Below are positions 47,810 through 57,165 of a stretch of 64,000 nt of DNA, in pieces (within the stretch, counting starts at the first letter, position 1; the number at the start of each line of letters is the position of its first letter). Below the pieces are notes generated by a model, which saw only the letters and a program-made list of their open reading frames with translations, was not told the DNA's origin and ran no database searches. Origin of the DNA: Vibrionales bacterium SWAT-3. Its GTDB lineage: Bacteria; Pseudomonadota; Gammaproteobacteria; Enterobacterales; Vibrionaceae. The position numbers and the translations under genes are program-made. The DNA lies in contig AAZW01000018.1 of the NCBI GenBank assembly GCA_000169995.1, positions 17,060-81,059 of the forward strand, read 5' to 3'.

Positions 47810-48595
47810 TTATAAGTGGGTTTGCGCCACTTTAGCCGAAGCACTATTTGGGTACTCGGTAACGACTTGTTGGTAATATTTCTTAGCTTGCGGCGCATTA
47901 TTGTTGCGCGCTGCTATGTCACCAAGCTTAACCAGTGCGTCCGCTCGCTTGTTTGAGTCTTTGTACGACACAACAGCGGCAAAGCTCTTCACGGCTTCTT
48001 TATCTTGCTTCTTAGCAAAATAAAGCTGACCTAACCAGTAATGAGAATTAGGTGTGAAGGTAGAATCTGGGAAGTCTTTTTGAAACTTCTGGAATGCAGC
48101 AATTGCACCAGTGTAGTCTCGTTGCTTGAGAATCATGTCTACAGCATTTTGATAAGCAGTCTGCTCATCGACATCAGTACTGAACGTACCAGAAGCTTCT
48201 TTAGAGCCTTCGCTCGCGGCTACTGCTACTGTTGCGGTACCTGCTGCTTTCACCTCACCTCTTACGCGATCAAGCTCGATAAAGAGTTCACGTTGGCGCT
48301 CTAGCATTTGTTTCATATCGTAACTGTTGCGTTCTAGCTCACCACGAAGTTCACTGATTTCCAGTGCCATGTCGTCGATTTGCTGTTGCATTTGAAGCTG
48401 AACAAGATTGCGATTTTGAAGCAGGCGCTCTAAACGCTCAATATCTGATTCGTTAGATGCTGATCGAGAGGAAGAAGAAGTTGAATTGGTTGCGGTGCTA
48501 TTGAGATCGGATACTGGAGCTGGTGCAGCGAACGCAGTGTTCGCTGCACTTGCCAGTAACGAAAGCAAAATAACTCGCTTTGTGTTACTGAACAT
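47810..48595 (-). CDS. cpoB: Cell division coordinator CpoB (YbgF)
   Basis: A periplasmic protein of 261 residues that links the Tol system to septal peptidoglycan synthesis (with PBP1B and LpoB in E. coli). The start at 48595 (MFSNTKRVILLSLLASAANT) has GAGGAA upstream and gives a good signal peptide cleaved near AFA-AP. Residues 30-140 form a Ser-rich linker and the trimeric coiled coil (ERLERLLQNRNLVQLQMQQQ). Residues 145-260 hold three TPR-like repeats such as FQKFQKDFPDSTFTPNSHYW. Last gene of the tol-pal cluster, following pal by 33 bp. Confidence 0.94.
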   Translation of the reverse strand: MFSNTKRVILLSLLASAANTAFAAPAPVSDLNSTATNSTSSSSRSASNESDIERLERLLQNRNLVQLQMQQQIDDMALEISELRGELERNSYDMKQMLERQRELFIELDRVRGEVKAAGTATVAVAASEGSKEASGTFSTDVDEQTAYQNAVDMILKQRDYTGAIAAFQKFQKDFPDSTFTPNSHYWLGQLYFAKKQDKEAVKSFAAVVSYKDSNKRADALVKLGDIAARNNNAPQAKKYYQQVVTEYPNSASAKVAQTHL

Positions 48596-48628
48596 GAGGC
48601 AATTCCTCAATTAAATAGCTTACTAAGA

Positions 48629-49171
48629 TTAGTAAACTAGTACTGCGCGACGGTTTTTAGCGTACACATCTTCAGATTGACCTAGAAGAAGTGGCTTCTC
48701 TTCACCGTAGCTTACGATAGAGATTTGGTCAGCTTGAACACCTAGAGCTTGTAGGTATTTTGCTACAGCTTGTGCACGACGCTCGCCAAGTGCGATGTTG
48801 TACTCAGGAGTACCGCGCTCATCAGCGTGACCTTCGATAGTTACTTTCATGTCTACGTTCTTAACTAGGTAAGCTGCGTGAGCTGCTAGCATTTCTTCGT
48901 AGTCGCCAGCGATAGTAGAGTTATCGAATGCGAAGTAGATTGTTTGAGTTTCACGTAGTGCTTGCTCTTTAAGCTCTTGCTCAGACAGTTGACCGTTAGC
49001 GTCAATTGGCGTTACAACAGTTGTATCTACGTTGCCTTCTGAACCAGAAGTTGTTTGGTTGCTTTCAGTACCAGAAGTTGCAGATGTTGCTTCATCAGTT
49101 GAGCTACATGCCGTTACTGCCATCACTGGTAGTGCAATCATCAAGCCTTTAAGAACTTTATTAAGTTGCAT
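48629..49171 (-). CDS. pal: Peptidoglycan-associated lipoprotein
   Basis: Pal tethers the outer membrane to peptidoglycan and binds TolB. It is 180 residues. The lipoprotein signal [20 protein letters not shown] is followed by ACSS, with the acylated Cys near residue 22. A Ser/Thr/Gly/Glu linker runs to about residue 65. The OmpA-like domain contains [34 protein letters not shown] with the diaminopimelate-binding Asp/Arg region, and [15 protein letters not shown]. The C-terminus is [15 protein letters not shown] lies upstream of the ATG. Complete and normal. Confidence 0.97.
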   Translation of the reverse strand: MQLNKVLKGLMIALPVMAVTACSSTDEATSATSGTESNQTTSGSEGNVDTTVVTPIDANGQLSEQELKEQALRETQTIYFAFDNSTIAGDYEEMLAAHAAYLVKNVDMKVTIEGHADERGTPEYNIALGERRAQAVAKYLQALGVQADQISIVSYGEEKPLLLGQSEDVYAKNRRAVLVY

Positions 49172-49282
49172 CGTTTTTTCCTTACGTTATCAAACTTAGT
49201 TTCTACAGCCGACTAAGTGCTATAGATAGTTAATGCCACAATAGTTAACACTATCAATAGCTAAAAGAATCTGTGACTTTTC

Positions 49283-50615
49283 CTAGAGGAACGGTGACCA
49301 TGCCGGCGCTCTTACGCGTCCGTTGGTAGCCGGTAATCTAGCTTTAAAGCGACCATCGATAGAAACCATCGATAGTACGTTCGTCTTGTTGTAAATAGAG
49401 CTATAGATAACCATACCTCCATTTGGTGCAATACTTGGAGATTCATCTAACAATGTTTTTGTTAGTACTTGAACCGCACCGGTTTCCAAATCTTGTTTAG
49501 CCAAGTTAAAACCTGAGTTGCTGCGATTTACCATTATCAGGAATCGTCCATCAGGGGTAATCTGGCCACCTAAGTTTTGGCTACCTTGCCAAGTAATACG
49601 AGAAGTCGAATTATTGGACAAATTTACATTATATATCTGAGGTTTACCACCACGATCAGACGTAAAAATAAGAGACTTGCCATCTGGATGCCAGAATGGT
49701 TCCGTATTATTCGAACGGCCGCGGGTAATTTGAGTCAGTTTACGGGTTGCGAGGTCAAGTGTGTACACTGAAGGCTGCCCGTTTCGACATACTAGCGCTA
49801 GCTTTTACCGTCAGCGAGATCTGGCGCACATATGACGTGGGTATGACGTCACTTCTCACGTCACCCGTGTAATTTCATGATGAAGATTCAGCTGGCCATT
49901 CTGGAGCTACGTACGCAGCTTTTACCGTCTGAAGACCATGCTGGAGACATAGCGGCTGCTTAGAGCGAAGTACTAGGCGCTCATTGAAACCATCGTAGTC
50001 TGCTACGCGAAGCTGGTACGGGTATTTGTCTTTGTCGTTCACAACAACGTAAGAGATACGTGTTAGAAACGCGCCTTTCTCACCTGTTAGCTCTTCATAA
50101 ACCAAGTCAGAGATACGGTGTGCGTACTCTCTTAGACGATTGCCTGGTACTGTTGCTTTCTTGTTGAACAACACGTGATCTTTAGAAAGCACCAATTGAC
50201 CTTCATCGCTTAACGCTCGGCTCTGTCCTTTCGTCAGCTGACCACGAACAATATCGATCAGTTGGTAATTCACCACGTACTGCCCTTCGGCGTTCTTCGT
50301 GATGCTACCTGTTAATAGTGAATCAACACCTAGGTTTGTCCAAGCGTCAAAGTTCACCTCAGTTTCGCTGTAAGGCGTTTGCGGCATTTTGCTTGTCGCA
50401 ACTGGGCTGAATTTACCACTACGCTGTAAGTCAGAAGCGATAACCGCTGACACATCGTGTGGTAGTGGCTCAGCGCCTTCCCAGCGGAAAGGTACGATCG
50501 CGATAGGTCGTGCAGAGTTAATACCGTCTGTAATAACCAGCTCCAGTGCTGCATGCGCAAACTGGCTGCTTGTCGCTATTACAAAAACAAAACTCAGTAA
50601 TAGTTTCTTTAACAC
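49283..50615 (-). pseudogene. tolB: Tol-Pal periplasmic protein TolB, clustered indels
   Basis: TolB is a periplasmic beta-propeller that connects TolA and Pal. The 5' part (from 50615) has a signal peptide (MLKKLLLSFVFVIATSSQFA), the N-terminal domain and LRSKQPL, where normal coding stops. The 3' part resumes at about 49768 with [20 protein letters not shown] and ends correctly at APAWSPFL. Between 49781 and 49952 the expected SPAWSPDGKKLAYV... sequence can be followed only by adding a base at many places, almost always in a run of two or more identical bases. About 20 bases are missing against a ~450-residue TolB. Neighbours are intact. A local sequencing or assembly fault is more likely than a true pseudogene. 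Confidence 0.85.
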
Positions 50616-50627
50616 AAGTTCGTCCTT

Positions 50628-51695
50628 TTACTCTGGTGATACCGTTAAATTAATGTCTTTTAGTGACTTCACAATGTCTGGGTCTTTAGGCAGTGGGTAA
50701 GATTGTACCTGTGCCACCGCACGCTTGGTTGCTGCACATAAGCGGCTATCGCCATCCAATATGCTTAGGCTACCCAAGATAGCGTTTGATCCTGTTGGAA
50801 TAAGCTTAAGGTTCACTCGGCATGAGCGACCTCGGTAGCTGTCTTCTAACAATAGGTTTTGTTGAATCAATTGGGTGTAAATTGCACCGTAACGCTGCGC
50901 TTCATCACTAATAAATTGTTGTCTTGCTGAAGAATTTTGAGTCGCTTCAGTTTCAAGCCCTGCAAAGATGTCGTTCAGTGCAGCTTCTTGCTGTTTGCGC
51001 TCCTTCTCAGCTCTGGCTGCCGCCTCTTTTGCTTTACGCGCTTTCTCAGCTGCTGCTGCAGCTTCTTTCTCTTTCGCTATACGTTGCTTCTCAGCACGTT
51101 CAGCGGCTTCTTTTTCTTTACGAGCTTTTTCAGCGGCCTCTTGTGCGGCTTTTTCTTTTGCCACGCGTTCTTGTTCCGCTTTTGCAATCGCTGCTTCTTT
51201 CGCTTTGAGCTCATTCTCGGCTTTCACTAGAGCCGCCTCTTTTAACTTGCGGTCTGCTTCTGCTTTAGCAGCTTTCTTCTTCTCTTGCTCTAAACGCGCT
51301 TGTTCAGCTTTACGTTTCTTCTCGTTTTCGACACGTCGCTTTTCTGCTTCTCGTGCGGCTTTCGCATCCTTCGCTTGTTGCTCTTTTAGCTTGCGGATGT
51401 TTTCTTCTTCAGCCTTACGATTTTTCTCTAGCCTTTCGCTTTCGCGTCGCAGTTTATCTAAACGTTCTTGCTCTTTCTTACTCGCCGCTTCACGTTGTTG
51501 ACGGATTTGTTGAGCTTGTTGACGAACCAATTGAGGGTCGATAACGACAGCCTGAACCATCTGCCCCGTAGGTTTTGGTTCAGACATAGTAAAGTCCGCT
51601 CCCCAAATGAGAGCAACGAATAAGACAACGTGCAGCCCAAGTGAAATTAGAAGCGGCTTTTTGAAACTATTGGATTTTTTATTATTCGCTTTCAT
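50628..51695 (-). CDS. tolA: Cell envelope integrity protein TolA
   Basis: TolA is the inner-membrane protein that reaches across the periplasm to TolB and Pal, energised by TolQR. It is 355 residues. The cytoplasmic N-terminus MKANNKKSNSFKK precedes a single membrane helix (PLLISLGLHVVLFVALIWG). Residues 60-245 form a long Lys/Glu/Ala/Arg-rich helix with repeats of the type RKAKEAAARAEKERK. The C-terminal domain (about 250-355) has RYGAIYTQLIQQNLLLEDSY and the paired cysteines in GRSCRVNLKL and SRLCAATKRA. Thirteen bases separate it from tolR. Confidence 0.96.
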   Translation of the reverse strand: MKANNKKSNSFKKPLLISLGLHVVLFVALIWGADFTMSEPKPTGQMVQAVVIDPQLVRQQAQQIRQQREAASKKEQERLDKLRRESERLEKNRKAEEENIRKLKEQQAKDAKAAREAEKRRVENEKKRKAEQARLEQEKKKAAKAEADRKLKEAALVKAENELKAKEAAIAKAEQERVAKEKAAQEAAEKARKEKEAAERAEKQRIAKEKEAAAAAEKARKAKEAAARAEKERKQQEAALNDIFAGLETEATQNSSARQQFISDEAQRYGAIYTQLIQQNLLLEDSYRGRSCRVNLKLIPTGSNAILGSLSILDGDSRLCAATKRAVAQVQSYPLPKDPDIVKSLKDINLTVSPE

Positions 51696-51708
51696 GAATG
51701 CTACGGAG

Positions 51709-52152
51709 CTATTCCCTTATATCCGTTAAAAGGCCAACCTTTGGCACGCCTGCACGGCTTAATTCATCAAGTAACAAAACCACTTCAGCGTAAGGAGTCG
51801 CAGCATCGCCGCCCACCGCCACTGGAGAATTCGGTTTCAAAGACAGTTCAGCTTTTACTCGAACAATAATGTCTTCCAATGACAAGCCACGCTGCACCTC
51901 TTCGTCATTGACGCTTAGGCCAAGCTCACCATCTTTGTTCACTTCAACGATAATAAAACTCGCATTGTCGTCGCCTAATAAATCTTGCGCTGACTTAGCG
52001 GTTGAAGCCTGAGGCAGTTCAACATCTACACCTTGAGTAACAAACGGTGACGTCACCATAAAAATGATCAGCAGTACGAGCATAACGTCGATATAAGGTA
52101 CAACGTTAATCTCAGCTGTCATTTTACGTTTTTTAGGTTGGTATCCAGCCAT
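51709..52152 (-). CDS. tolR: Tol-Pal proton-channel subunit TolR
   Basis: An ExbD/TolR-family protein of 147 residues that with TolQ uses the proton-motive force to drive TolA. One membrane helix carries the essential Asp in EINVVPYIDVMLVLLIIFMV, near residue 22. The periplasmic domain follows (VDVELPQASTAKSAQDLLGD and VAVGGDAATPYAEVVLLLDE). It ends VGLLTDIRE, as in other vibrios. Four bases separate its start from the tolQ stop, so translation is coupled. Confidence 0.96.
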   Translation of the reverse strand: MAGYQPKKRKMTAEINVVPYIDVMLVLLIIFMVTSPFVTQGVDVELPQASTAKSAQDLLGDDNASFIIVEVNKDGELGLSVNDEEVQRGLSLEDIIVRVKAELSLKPNSPVAVGGDAATPYAEVVLLLDELSRAGVPKVGLLTDIRE

Positions 52153-52155
52153 CTA

Positions 52156-52839
52156 TTATTCCCTGCCAGCCATCGCTTGACGGTGAAGAATGCTGTGGAA
52201 CTCTTCAGAGAAAGTCGCGTAGTTATGTTCTAGCTTACCAACACTGCTACTAAAGCGGTTGTATGCCATTACAGCTGGAATCGCCGCAAATAGACCCATT
52301 GCTGTTGCGATAAGCGCTTCTGCAATACCTGGTGCTACCATAGCGAGTGTTGCTTGCTTTACTTCACCTAACGCGATGAATGAGTGCATAATACCCCAAA
52401 CTGTACCGAACAGGCCGATGTATGGGCTGATTGAGCCAACGGTTGCTAAGAAAGGTAAGTTGGTTTCTAACTCATCCACTTCACGAGCCACTGCTACGCG
52501 CATTGCACGGCCAGTACCTTCCATGATGAAGTCAGGAGACGTTGCGTTTGATTTACGAAGGCGAGCAAATTCAGTAAAGCCTGCGTAAAAAATTTCTTCT
52601 GTTCCAGAAAGCTCGTCTTTGCGCTTGTTGCTCTCTTGGTACAACTTAGCCAGATCAACACCAGACCAGAATTTATCTTCGAAGACTTCGGCTTGTTTAG
52701 AAGCTTGAGATAGCACCTTACTTCTCTTGATGATCATCGCCCAAGAAACGACAGACATGCCCATAAGGGTCAGCATGACCATTTTCACTAGTAAACTAGC
52801 TTCTAGAATTAGGCCTAAGATTGAGATTTCAGCAGTCAC
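52156..52839 (-). CDS. tolQ: Tol-Pal proton-channel subunit TolQ
   Basis: An ExbB/TolQ-family protein of 227 residues with three membrane helices, near residues 13-35, 135-160 and 170-195. [20 protein letters not shown] is the signature at the second helix and [20 protein letters not shown] that of the third; both contain the Thr residues lining the proton path. It begins [20 protein letters not shown] and overlaps the 3' end of ybgC by 11 bases. Complete. Confidence 0.97.
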   Translation of the reverse strand: MTAEISILGLILEASLLVKMVMLTLMGMSVVSWAMIIKRSKVLSQASKQAEVFEDKFWSGVDLAKLYQESNKRKDELSGTEEIFYAGFTEFARLRKSNATSPDFIMEGTGRAMRVAVAREVDELETNLPFLATVGSISPYIGLFGTVWGIMHSFIALGEVKQATLAMVAPGIAEALIATAMGLFAAIPAVMAYNRFSSSVGKLEHNYATFSEEFHSILHRQAMAGRE

Positions 52840-53266
52840 TAGTCGTTAGCTCCGTCAGAATAAATGTTGGCATTGCCTTGGGTTTCATTTTTTGATTGTC
52901 GATACATGCTACCTTAACCATTGCTTTACACAATGCTTTGCCATCAGGATTTACGATCTCTTGACAGAAGACCAAGGTAGCTCGCTTTAACTCGTAAATA
53001 TTTGTAATGACTTGTAAAGAATCATCAAGACGTGCGCCTTGAATGAAATCAATATCCATATGTCGGACTACAAAACCGATGTTTTGTTCTAATAATACTT
53101 GTTGAGAAACGCCAATTGAGCGCAGCATCTCAGTTCGAGCACGCTCGAAAAACTTGAGATAATTCGAGTGGTACACCACGCCACCTGCGTCGGTGTCTTC
53201 GTAATATACGGTTACTGGCCACGTAAACGGCTTAGATAATCCCTGCAAATTGATACCACAAACCAA
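52829..53266 (-). CDS. ybgC: Acyl-CoA thioester hydrolase YbgC
   Basis: A hot-dog-fold thioesterase of the YbgC/4-hydroxybenzoyl-CoA family, first gene of the tol-pal operon. The catalytic Asp lies in [20 protein letters not shown], followed by [15 protein letters not shown]. The start is uncertain: no ATG precedes [13 protein letters not shown] in frame, and the available starts are TTG at 53266 or TTG at 53248, neither with a good ribosome-binding site. Relatives usually begin a few residues before the KPF or FQW segment; here that codon is TTA (TTATCTAAG). A lost ATG is possible. The 3' end overlaps tolQ. Confidence 0.85.
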   Translation of the reverse strand: MVCGINLQGLSKPFTWPVTVYYEDTDAGGVVYHSNYLKFFERARTEMLRSIGVSQQVLLEQNIGFVVRHMDIDFIQGARLDDSLQVITNIYELKRATLVFCQEIVNPDGKALCKAMVKVACIDNQKMKPKAMPTFILTELTTSDC

Positions 53267-53345
53267 AAATCGATAAAGACATCACTATAACCTAACTCCT
53301 TATCATTAATAGTATATGGCTGTGAATTTTTTGATTTAATAGACG

Positions 53346-53380
53346 AAAAAAAAGGCCATCTGTATAAGATGACCTCTTTT
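53346..53380 (-). terminator. Terminator of the cyd operon
   Basis: On the minus strand AGGTCATCT pairs with AGATGGCCT (one G-U), followed by T8. It lies between ybgE and ybgC and marks the boundary between the cyd and tol operons. Confidence 0.7.
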
Positions 53381-53441
53381 TGACTAAAAACCCAACAAGT
53401 ACAAAGGCTCACGTTCAATGAGAACCTAAACCACACCTATT

Positions 53442-53744
53442 TTATAGAAGGCGCAGCACCGTTAGGTAGAGCAGAATGGTAAGTGAAACGTATGGGCTAA
53501 ACAGTAGTTGCCACATCCAAGCTCTCGGTTTAAACCCAACACCGTAAACCATGCTTGAGCATACTGCCCAAATAAACATAGGCCCGATGATCGCGTTAAA
53601 TCCACCGATGCTTGCTGCATACGCTTCAGGATCCCACATCACTAAACCAACATGCATGAAACCCAATATTAGGGACAAAGCTCTTAAGAGAGTCTTGTCC
53701 ATTGGTCGATGCAGCTTAGCGACTTGTTCTGCGAGATTACTCAC
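53442..53744 (-). CDS. ybgE: Cyd operon protein YbgE
   Basis: A 100-residue inner-membrane protein with three helices (about residues 20-38, 48-68 and 76-97). It begins at a GTG that overlaps the last eight bases of cydX: MSNLAEQVAKLHRPMDKTLL. RALSLILGFMHVGLVMWDPEAYAAS matches YbgE, a conserved companion of cytochrome bd whose role is not established. WDPEAYA and GFKPRAWMWQ are the recognisable family features. Last gene of cydABX-ybgE. Confidence 0.92.
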   Translation of the reverse strand: MSNLAEQVAKLHRPMDKTLLRALSLILGFMHVGLVMWDPEAYAASIGGFNAIIGPMFIWAVCSSMVYGVGFKPRAWMWQLLFSPYVSLTILLYLTVLRLL

Positions 53745-53844
53745 TGTCTTTGTCCATCATTTCAGAATGCTCAAGCCATAGAGCATTGATGATGCCGAAT
53801 GCACATGCTAGAAGTACACCCAAAATCCATGCGAAATACCACAT
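53737..53844 (-). CDS. cydX: Cytochrome bd small subunit CydX
   Basis: A 35-residue single-helix protein, MWYFAWILGVLLACAFGIIN followed by ALWLEHSEMMDKDSE. The MWYFAWILG start is the CydX hallmark. It stabilises the haems of cytochrome bd-I and is required for full oxidase activity. It follows cydB by 31 bases with GGAGAAATTTT upstream of its ATG, and overlaps ybgE. Confidence 0.95.
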   Translation of the reverse strand: MWYFAWILGVLLACAFGIINALWLEHSEMMDKDSE

Positions 53845-53875
53845 AAAATTTCTCCTAAGTTATTTCACTTCTAGC

Positions 53876-55012
53876 TTAGTAAGCTGAAACGTCGTTATCT
53901 TCGATGTGTTTCTTATCTAGACGACCGAACATTTTGTAGTATGTCCAAGTTGTGTAGCCAAGAATCACAGGAACCATTACCGCCGCAACTGCAGTCATTA
54001 GACCAAGTGTTAGCTCACTTGCTGTTGAATCCCACATAGTCAAGCTATGGTCAGGGTTCAGGCTTGATGGCATTACGAATGGGAACATTGCAAAACCAGC
54101 CGTTAAGATCACACCAGCGTTAGATAGGCTCGAGAATAAGAAAGCGAAACCACCGCGCTCAAGACGAGATGCAATCACAGCGAATAGTGGCATAACCACA
54201 CCAAGAATTGGTGCCGCCCACATTGCTGGGTACGTCTCGAAGTTTGTCATCCACGCGCCAACTTGAAGTGATACTTCTTTGTTTAGCGGGTTAGAGTCTG
54301 CGAACGTGTCAATCGTGCTTGTAATTACATAGCCTTCGATAGATTGAACCCAGAAGCCACCAATAACAAATAGAACAATTGAGATTAGGCCTGTGATCTG
54401 AGCAACATTACGAGCACGAGCGTGCAGCGCTTCTGTTGTCTTCATTTGCAGCCATGTTGCGCCTTGCGTCACGAACAACATCAGAGCCAATACACCACAT
54501 AGCAATGCAAACGGATTTAGCAGAGCGAAGAATGTACCGTGGTACTTAGACATCATTAGGTCGTTCAGGTCAAATGGAACACCTTGTAGAAGGTTACCAA
54601 ATGCTACACCAAAGATGATTGGCGGAACTGTGCCACTAAAGCAAAGTGCGTAGTCCCACGCTTTACGCCATTTTGGCTCTTCAATCTTAGAACGGTAATC
54701 TAGAGCCAGTGGACGTAGCCAAAGCGCTGCTAGAGTCACGTACATAGCAAAGTAGAATCCAGAGAAAGACGTTGCGTAAACCAGTGGCCAAGCGGCGAAC
54801 AGTGCACCACCAGCCGTGATTAACCAAACTTGGTTACCATCCCAGTGAGGGGCAATCGTGTTCAGCATGATACGACGTTCAGTGTCACTCTTACCGATAA
54901 CCGGTGAAAGTGCTGCAACACCCATATCAAAGCCATCAGTTACTGCGAAACCTACCAGCAATACACCGATTAGGATCCACCAAATAAGTCGTAAGCTTTC
55001 GTAATCAAACAT
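53876..55012 (-). CDS. cydB: Cytochrome bd oxidase subunit II
   Basis: A 378-residue membrane subunit of cytochrome bd quinol oxidase, the high-affinity oxidase used at low oxygen. It starts MFDYESLRLIWWILIGVLLV, with the conserved first helix and GFAVTDGFDMGVAALSPVIG. APHWDGNQVWLITAGGALFA carries the conserved Trp/Asp region. About nine membrane helices. Fourteen bases separate it from cydA. Length equals the usual 378-379. Confidence 0.97.
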   Translation of the reverse strand: MFDYESLRLIWWILIGVLLVGFAVTDGFDMGVAALSPVIGKSDTERRIMLNTIAPHWDGNQVWLITAGGALFAAWPLVYATSFSGFYFAMYVTLAALWLRPLALDYRSKIEEPKWRKAWDYALCFSGTVPPIIFGVAFGNLLQGVPFDLNDLMMSKYHGTFFALLNPFALLCGVLALMLFVTQGATWLQMKTTEALHARARNVAQITGLISIVLFVIGGFWVQSIEGYVITSTIDTFADSNPLNKEVSLQVGAWMTNFETYPAMWAAPILGVVMPLFAVIASRLERGGFAFLFSSLSNAGVILTAGFAMFPFVMPSSLNPDHSLTMWDSTASELTLGLMTAVAAVMVPVILGYTTWTYYKMFGRLDKKHIEDNDVSAY

Positions 55013-55026
55013 TAATATTCCCTCAC

Positions 55027-56613
55027 TTATACTTCAACTGAACGGCTAACTTTGTCTTCAACAGAGTTATCGTTTTGTTCGAAGTGGTAACGGCCTGTCT
55101 TCAAGCTACTTGGACCTTTACGTGCGAATTTCAGCATTAGGTAAACTTCTGCAATCAGGAACACTGTGTACAGTGCCAAGATAGCGAATAGAGAACTCCA
55201 TAGCTGTTCAATAGTTAGTGCTGATGCAGCAACGTTAACCGGTAGGATTTCACCAACCGCCCATGGTTGACGACCAAATTCAGCAACGAACCAGCCTGCT
55301 TCAATCGCAATCCAAGGTAGTGGGATTGAGAATAGTGCTGCTTTAAGTACCCATGGTTTCTGTTCGATCTTCTGACGACAAGTTTGAACAAACGCCGCAC
55401 CGAATACAAACAGCATGATGAAGCCACAAGCAACCATCAGACGGAATGACCAGAAGAGAGGCCAAACTGTTGGGATAGAATCATCCGCAGCCATTTGGAT
55501 TTGGTCTTCTGTTGCATCAACAACCTTGTCTGTGTAGCGCTTAAGAAGTAGACCGTAACCTAGGTCACCTTTCACTTCGTCGAACGCTGCCATGTTTTCT
55601 TCAGACTTATCGCCTGCACGTAGTTTTTCTAGAAGCTCGTAAGCGTACATACCAGTACGGATACGATCAACGTGGTCATCACGTAGGTCACGTAGACCCG
55701 TTACTTCTTTATCAAGAGAACGCGTTGCAATGATACCCATTACGTAAGGGATCTTAATTGCGTAGTCAGTATCCATTGTTTCTTGGTTAGGAATACCAAA
55801 AACAGTAAATGCTGCTGGTGCTTCTTCCGTATGCCACTCTGCTTCTACTGCAGCTAGCTTCACTTTCTGAACTTCACCAAGCTCGTAACCAGATTCATCA
55901 CCTAGTACGATTACTGACAAGATCGCCGCCATGCCGAAAGATGCCGCAATCGCGAAAGAACGACGAGCAAAGGCAAGGTCACGACCTTTAAGAATGTAGT
56001 ATGAGCTGATACCAAGGATGAACATCGCACCCGTTGTGTAACCAGACGCTACTGTGTGTACGAATTTAACTTGCGCTACCGGGTTTAGTACAACTTCAGC
56101 GAAGCTCACCATTTCCATACGCATGGTTTCAAAGTTAAATTCCGCACCCACTGGGTTTTGCATCCAGCCGTTTGCTACCAAGATCCAAAGCGCAGAGAAG
56201 TTAGAGCCAAGTGCTACTAACCAAGTTACCGCTAAGTGTTGACGCTTTGACAGTCTGTCCCAACCGAAGAAGAAAAGGCCAACAAAAGTAGACTCTAGGA
56301 AGAATGCAACAAGCGCTTCGATAGCTAGCGGAGCACCAAAGATGTCGCCAACATAGTGAGAATAGTAAGACCAGTTAGTACCAAACTGGAACTCCATGGT
56401 TAAGCCTGTCGCTACACCAAGAGCAAAGTTAATACCAAACAATTTACCCCAGAACTTGGTCATGTCCTTGTAAATTTGCTTGCCAGTCATTACATAAACA
56501 GACTCCATGATGGCAAGTAGAAATGCCATACCTAAAGTCAGTGGAACAAATAGGAAGTGATACATCGCTGTAAATGCAAACTGCAATCGCGACAGATCAA
56601 CAACATCAATCAT
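55027..56613 (-). CDS. cydA: Cytochrome bd oxidase subunit I
   Basis: The haem-carrying subunit of cytochrome bd, 528 residues from [27 protein letters not shown] six bases upstream fixes this start, although the frame is open 10 codons further. His in [16 protein letters not shown] is a ligand of haem b595, and [17 protein letters not shown] holds the haem b558 His. The GRQPW motif ([12 protein letters not shown]) near residue 445 belongs to the quinol site. The periplasmic Q loop is of the long (E. coli) type. It is preceded by an FNR site. Confidence 0.98.
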   Translation of the reverse strand: MIDVVDLSRLQFAFTAMYHFLFVPLTLGMAFLLAIMESVYVMTGKQIYKDMTKFWGKLFGINFALGVATGLTMEFQFGTNWSYYSHYVGDIFGAPLAIEALVAFFLESTFVGLFFFGWDRLSKRQHLAVTWLVALGSNFSALWILVANGWMQNPVGAEFNFETMRMEMVSFAEVVLNPVAQVKFVHTVASGYTTGAMFILGISSYYILKGRDLAFARRSFAIAASFGMAAILSVIVLGDESGYELGEVQKVKLAAVEAEWHTEEAPAAFTVFGIPNQETMDTDYAIKIPYVMGIIATRSLDKEVTGLRDLRDDHVDRIRTGMYAYELLEKLRAGDKSEENMAAFDEVKGDLGYGLLLKRYTDKVVDATEDQIQMAADDSIPTVWPLFWSFRLMVACGFIMLFVFGAAFVQTCRQKIEQKPWVLKAALFSIPLPWIAIEAGWFVAEFGRQPWAVGEILPVNVAASALTIEQLWSSLFAILALYTVFLIAEVYLMLKFARKGPSSLKTGRYHFEQNDNSVEDKVSRSVEV

Positions 56614-56828
56614 GGTAACTCCTTTGTGTCGGCTGAATGACACTTGTGTGATTATTCACCTCAAAAATCCATGTTAAAACAATTTGTAGAATTGTTATTA
56701 CAACTTGAAATTTGTAGCAAAAACGTACCGTTATAGTTAGATTATTGTTAAGCATGAGCTAATATAGCTGGCGCTAATATTACTGGTAAAATCAGTATGT
56801 TTCAAAAGGTTTATGGGAGAACCCTGCG

Positions 56829-56842
56829 TTGATTTGTATCAA
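56829..56842. promoter_or_regulatory. FNR binding site upstream of cydA
   Basis: TTGATTTGTATCAA, a perfect match to the FNR consensus TTGAT-N4-ATCAA, centred about 220 bp before the cydA ATG. FNR is a known regulator of cydAB in enterics, where it acts mainly as a repressor under strict anoxia. Confidence 0.75.
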
Positions 56843-56879
56843 ATTTATTCGTGCAAAATAGGGTTAATTTTGTACAAAT

Positions 56880-56893
56880 ATGATTAAAATCAC
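56880..56893. promoter_or_regulatory. Second FNR-like site
   Basis: ATGATTAAAATCAC matches the FNR/CRP-type consensus at eight of the ten specified bases, with mismatches only at the two outer positions. It is 51 bp from the perfect site. Confidence 0.45.
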
Positions 56894-57120
56894 ACCAATT
56901 CGGCTTGTCTTAATAACAGTGCATGATACCTGTGACAAAACCTCAGCACGCCATCAACATTCAAGTCACAACTACCCATAAAGTATTAACAAGAAATATG
57001 ACAACTTATTTCAATTTTTGTTAGCCAAATCAAAGCTGAAATCAAAGTTTTCATTTTTGAGTGACCCTATTTGGGCTTTATAGCGACTCGCGCAAAGAGT
57101 TGTTATTCAATAAAATGCAA

Positions 57121-57148
57121 AAAATCCCAGCGCTTATGCAACTGGGAT
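57121..57148 (-). terminator. Terminator after ruvB
   Basis: ATCCCAG and CTGGGAT form a 7-bp stem with an 11-base loop; on the minus strand T6 follows directly. It lies 18 bp past the ruvB stop. Confidence 0.75.
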
Positions 57149-57165
57149 CTTTAAAAATGAATAAT

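Larger units (their letters stand above)
56614..57165. promoter_or_regulatory. cydA upstream region and ruvB 3' spacer
   Basis: About 550 bp between cydA and the convergent-side end of ruvB. It contains the two FNR-like sites described separately, several TTAAC/GTTAAT-like stretches that could be ArcA boxes, and the ruvB terminator at its left end. No open frame of interest is seen. Confidence 0.6.

Noticed and set aside
50924..51501. Long frames opposite tolA
   Set aside because: They are antisense shadows of the Lys/Glu/Ala repeat region, giving Ser/Phe/Ala-rich low-complexity products.
48629..56613. Whole tol-pal/cyd region as decayed
   Set aside because: Apart from the local tolB patch and the uncertain ybgC start, every gene is complete with normal motifs and overlaps.
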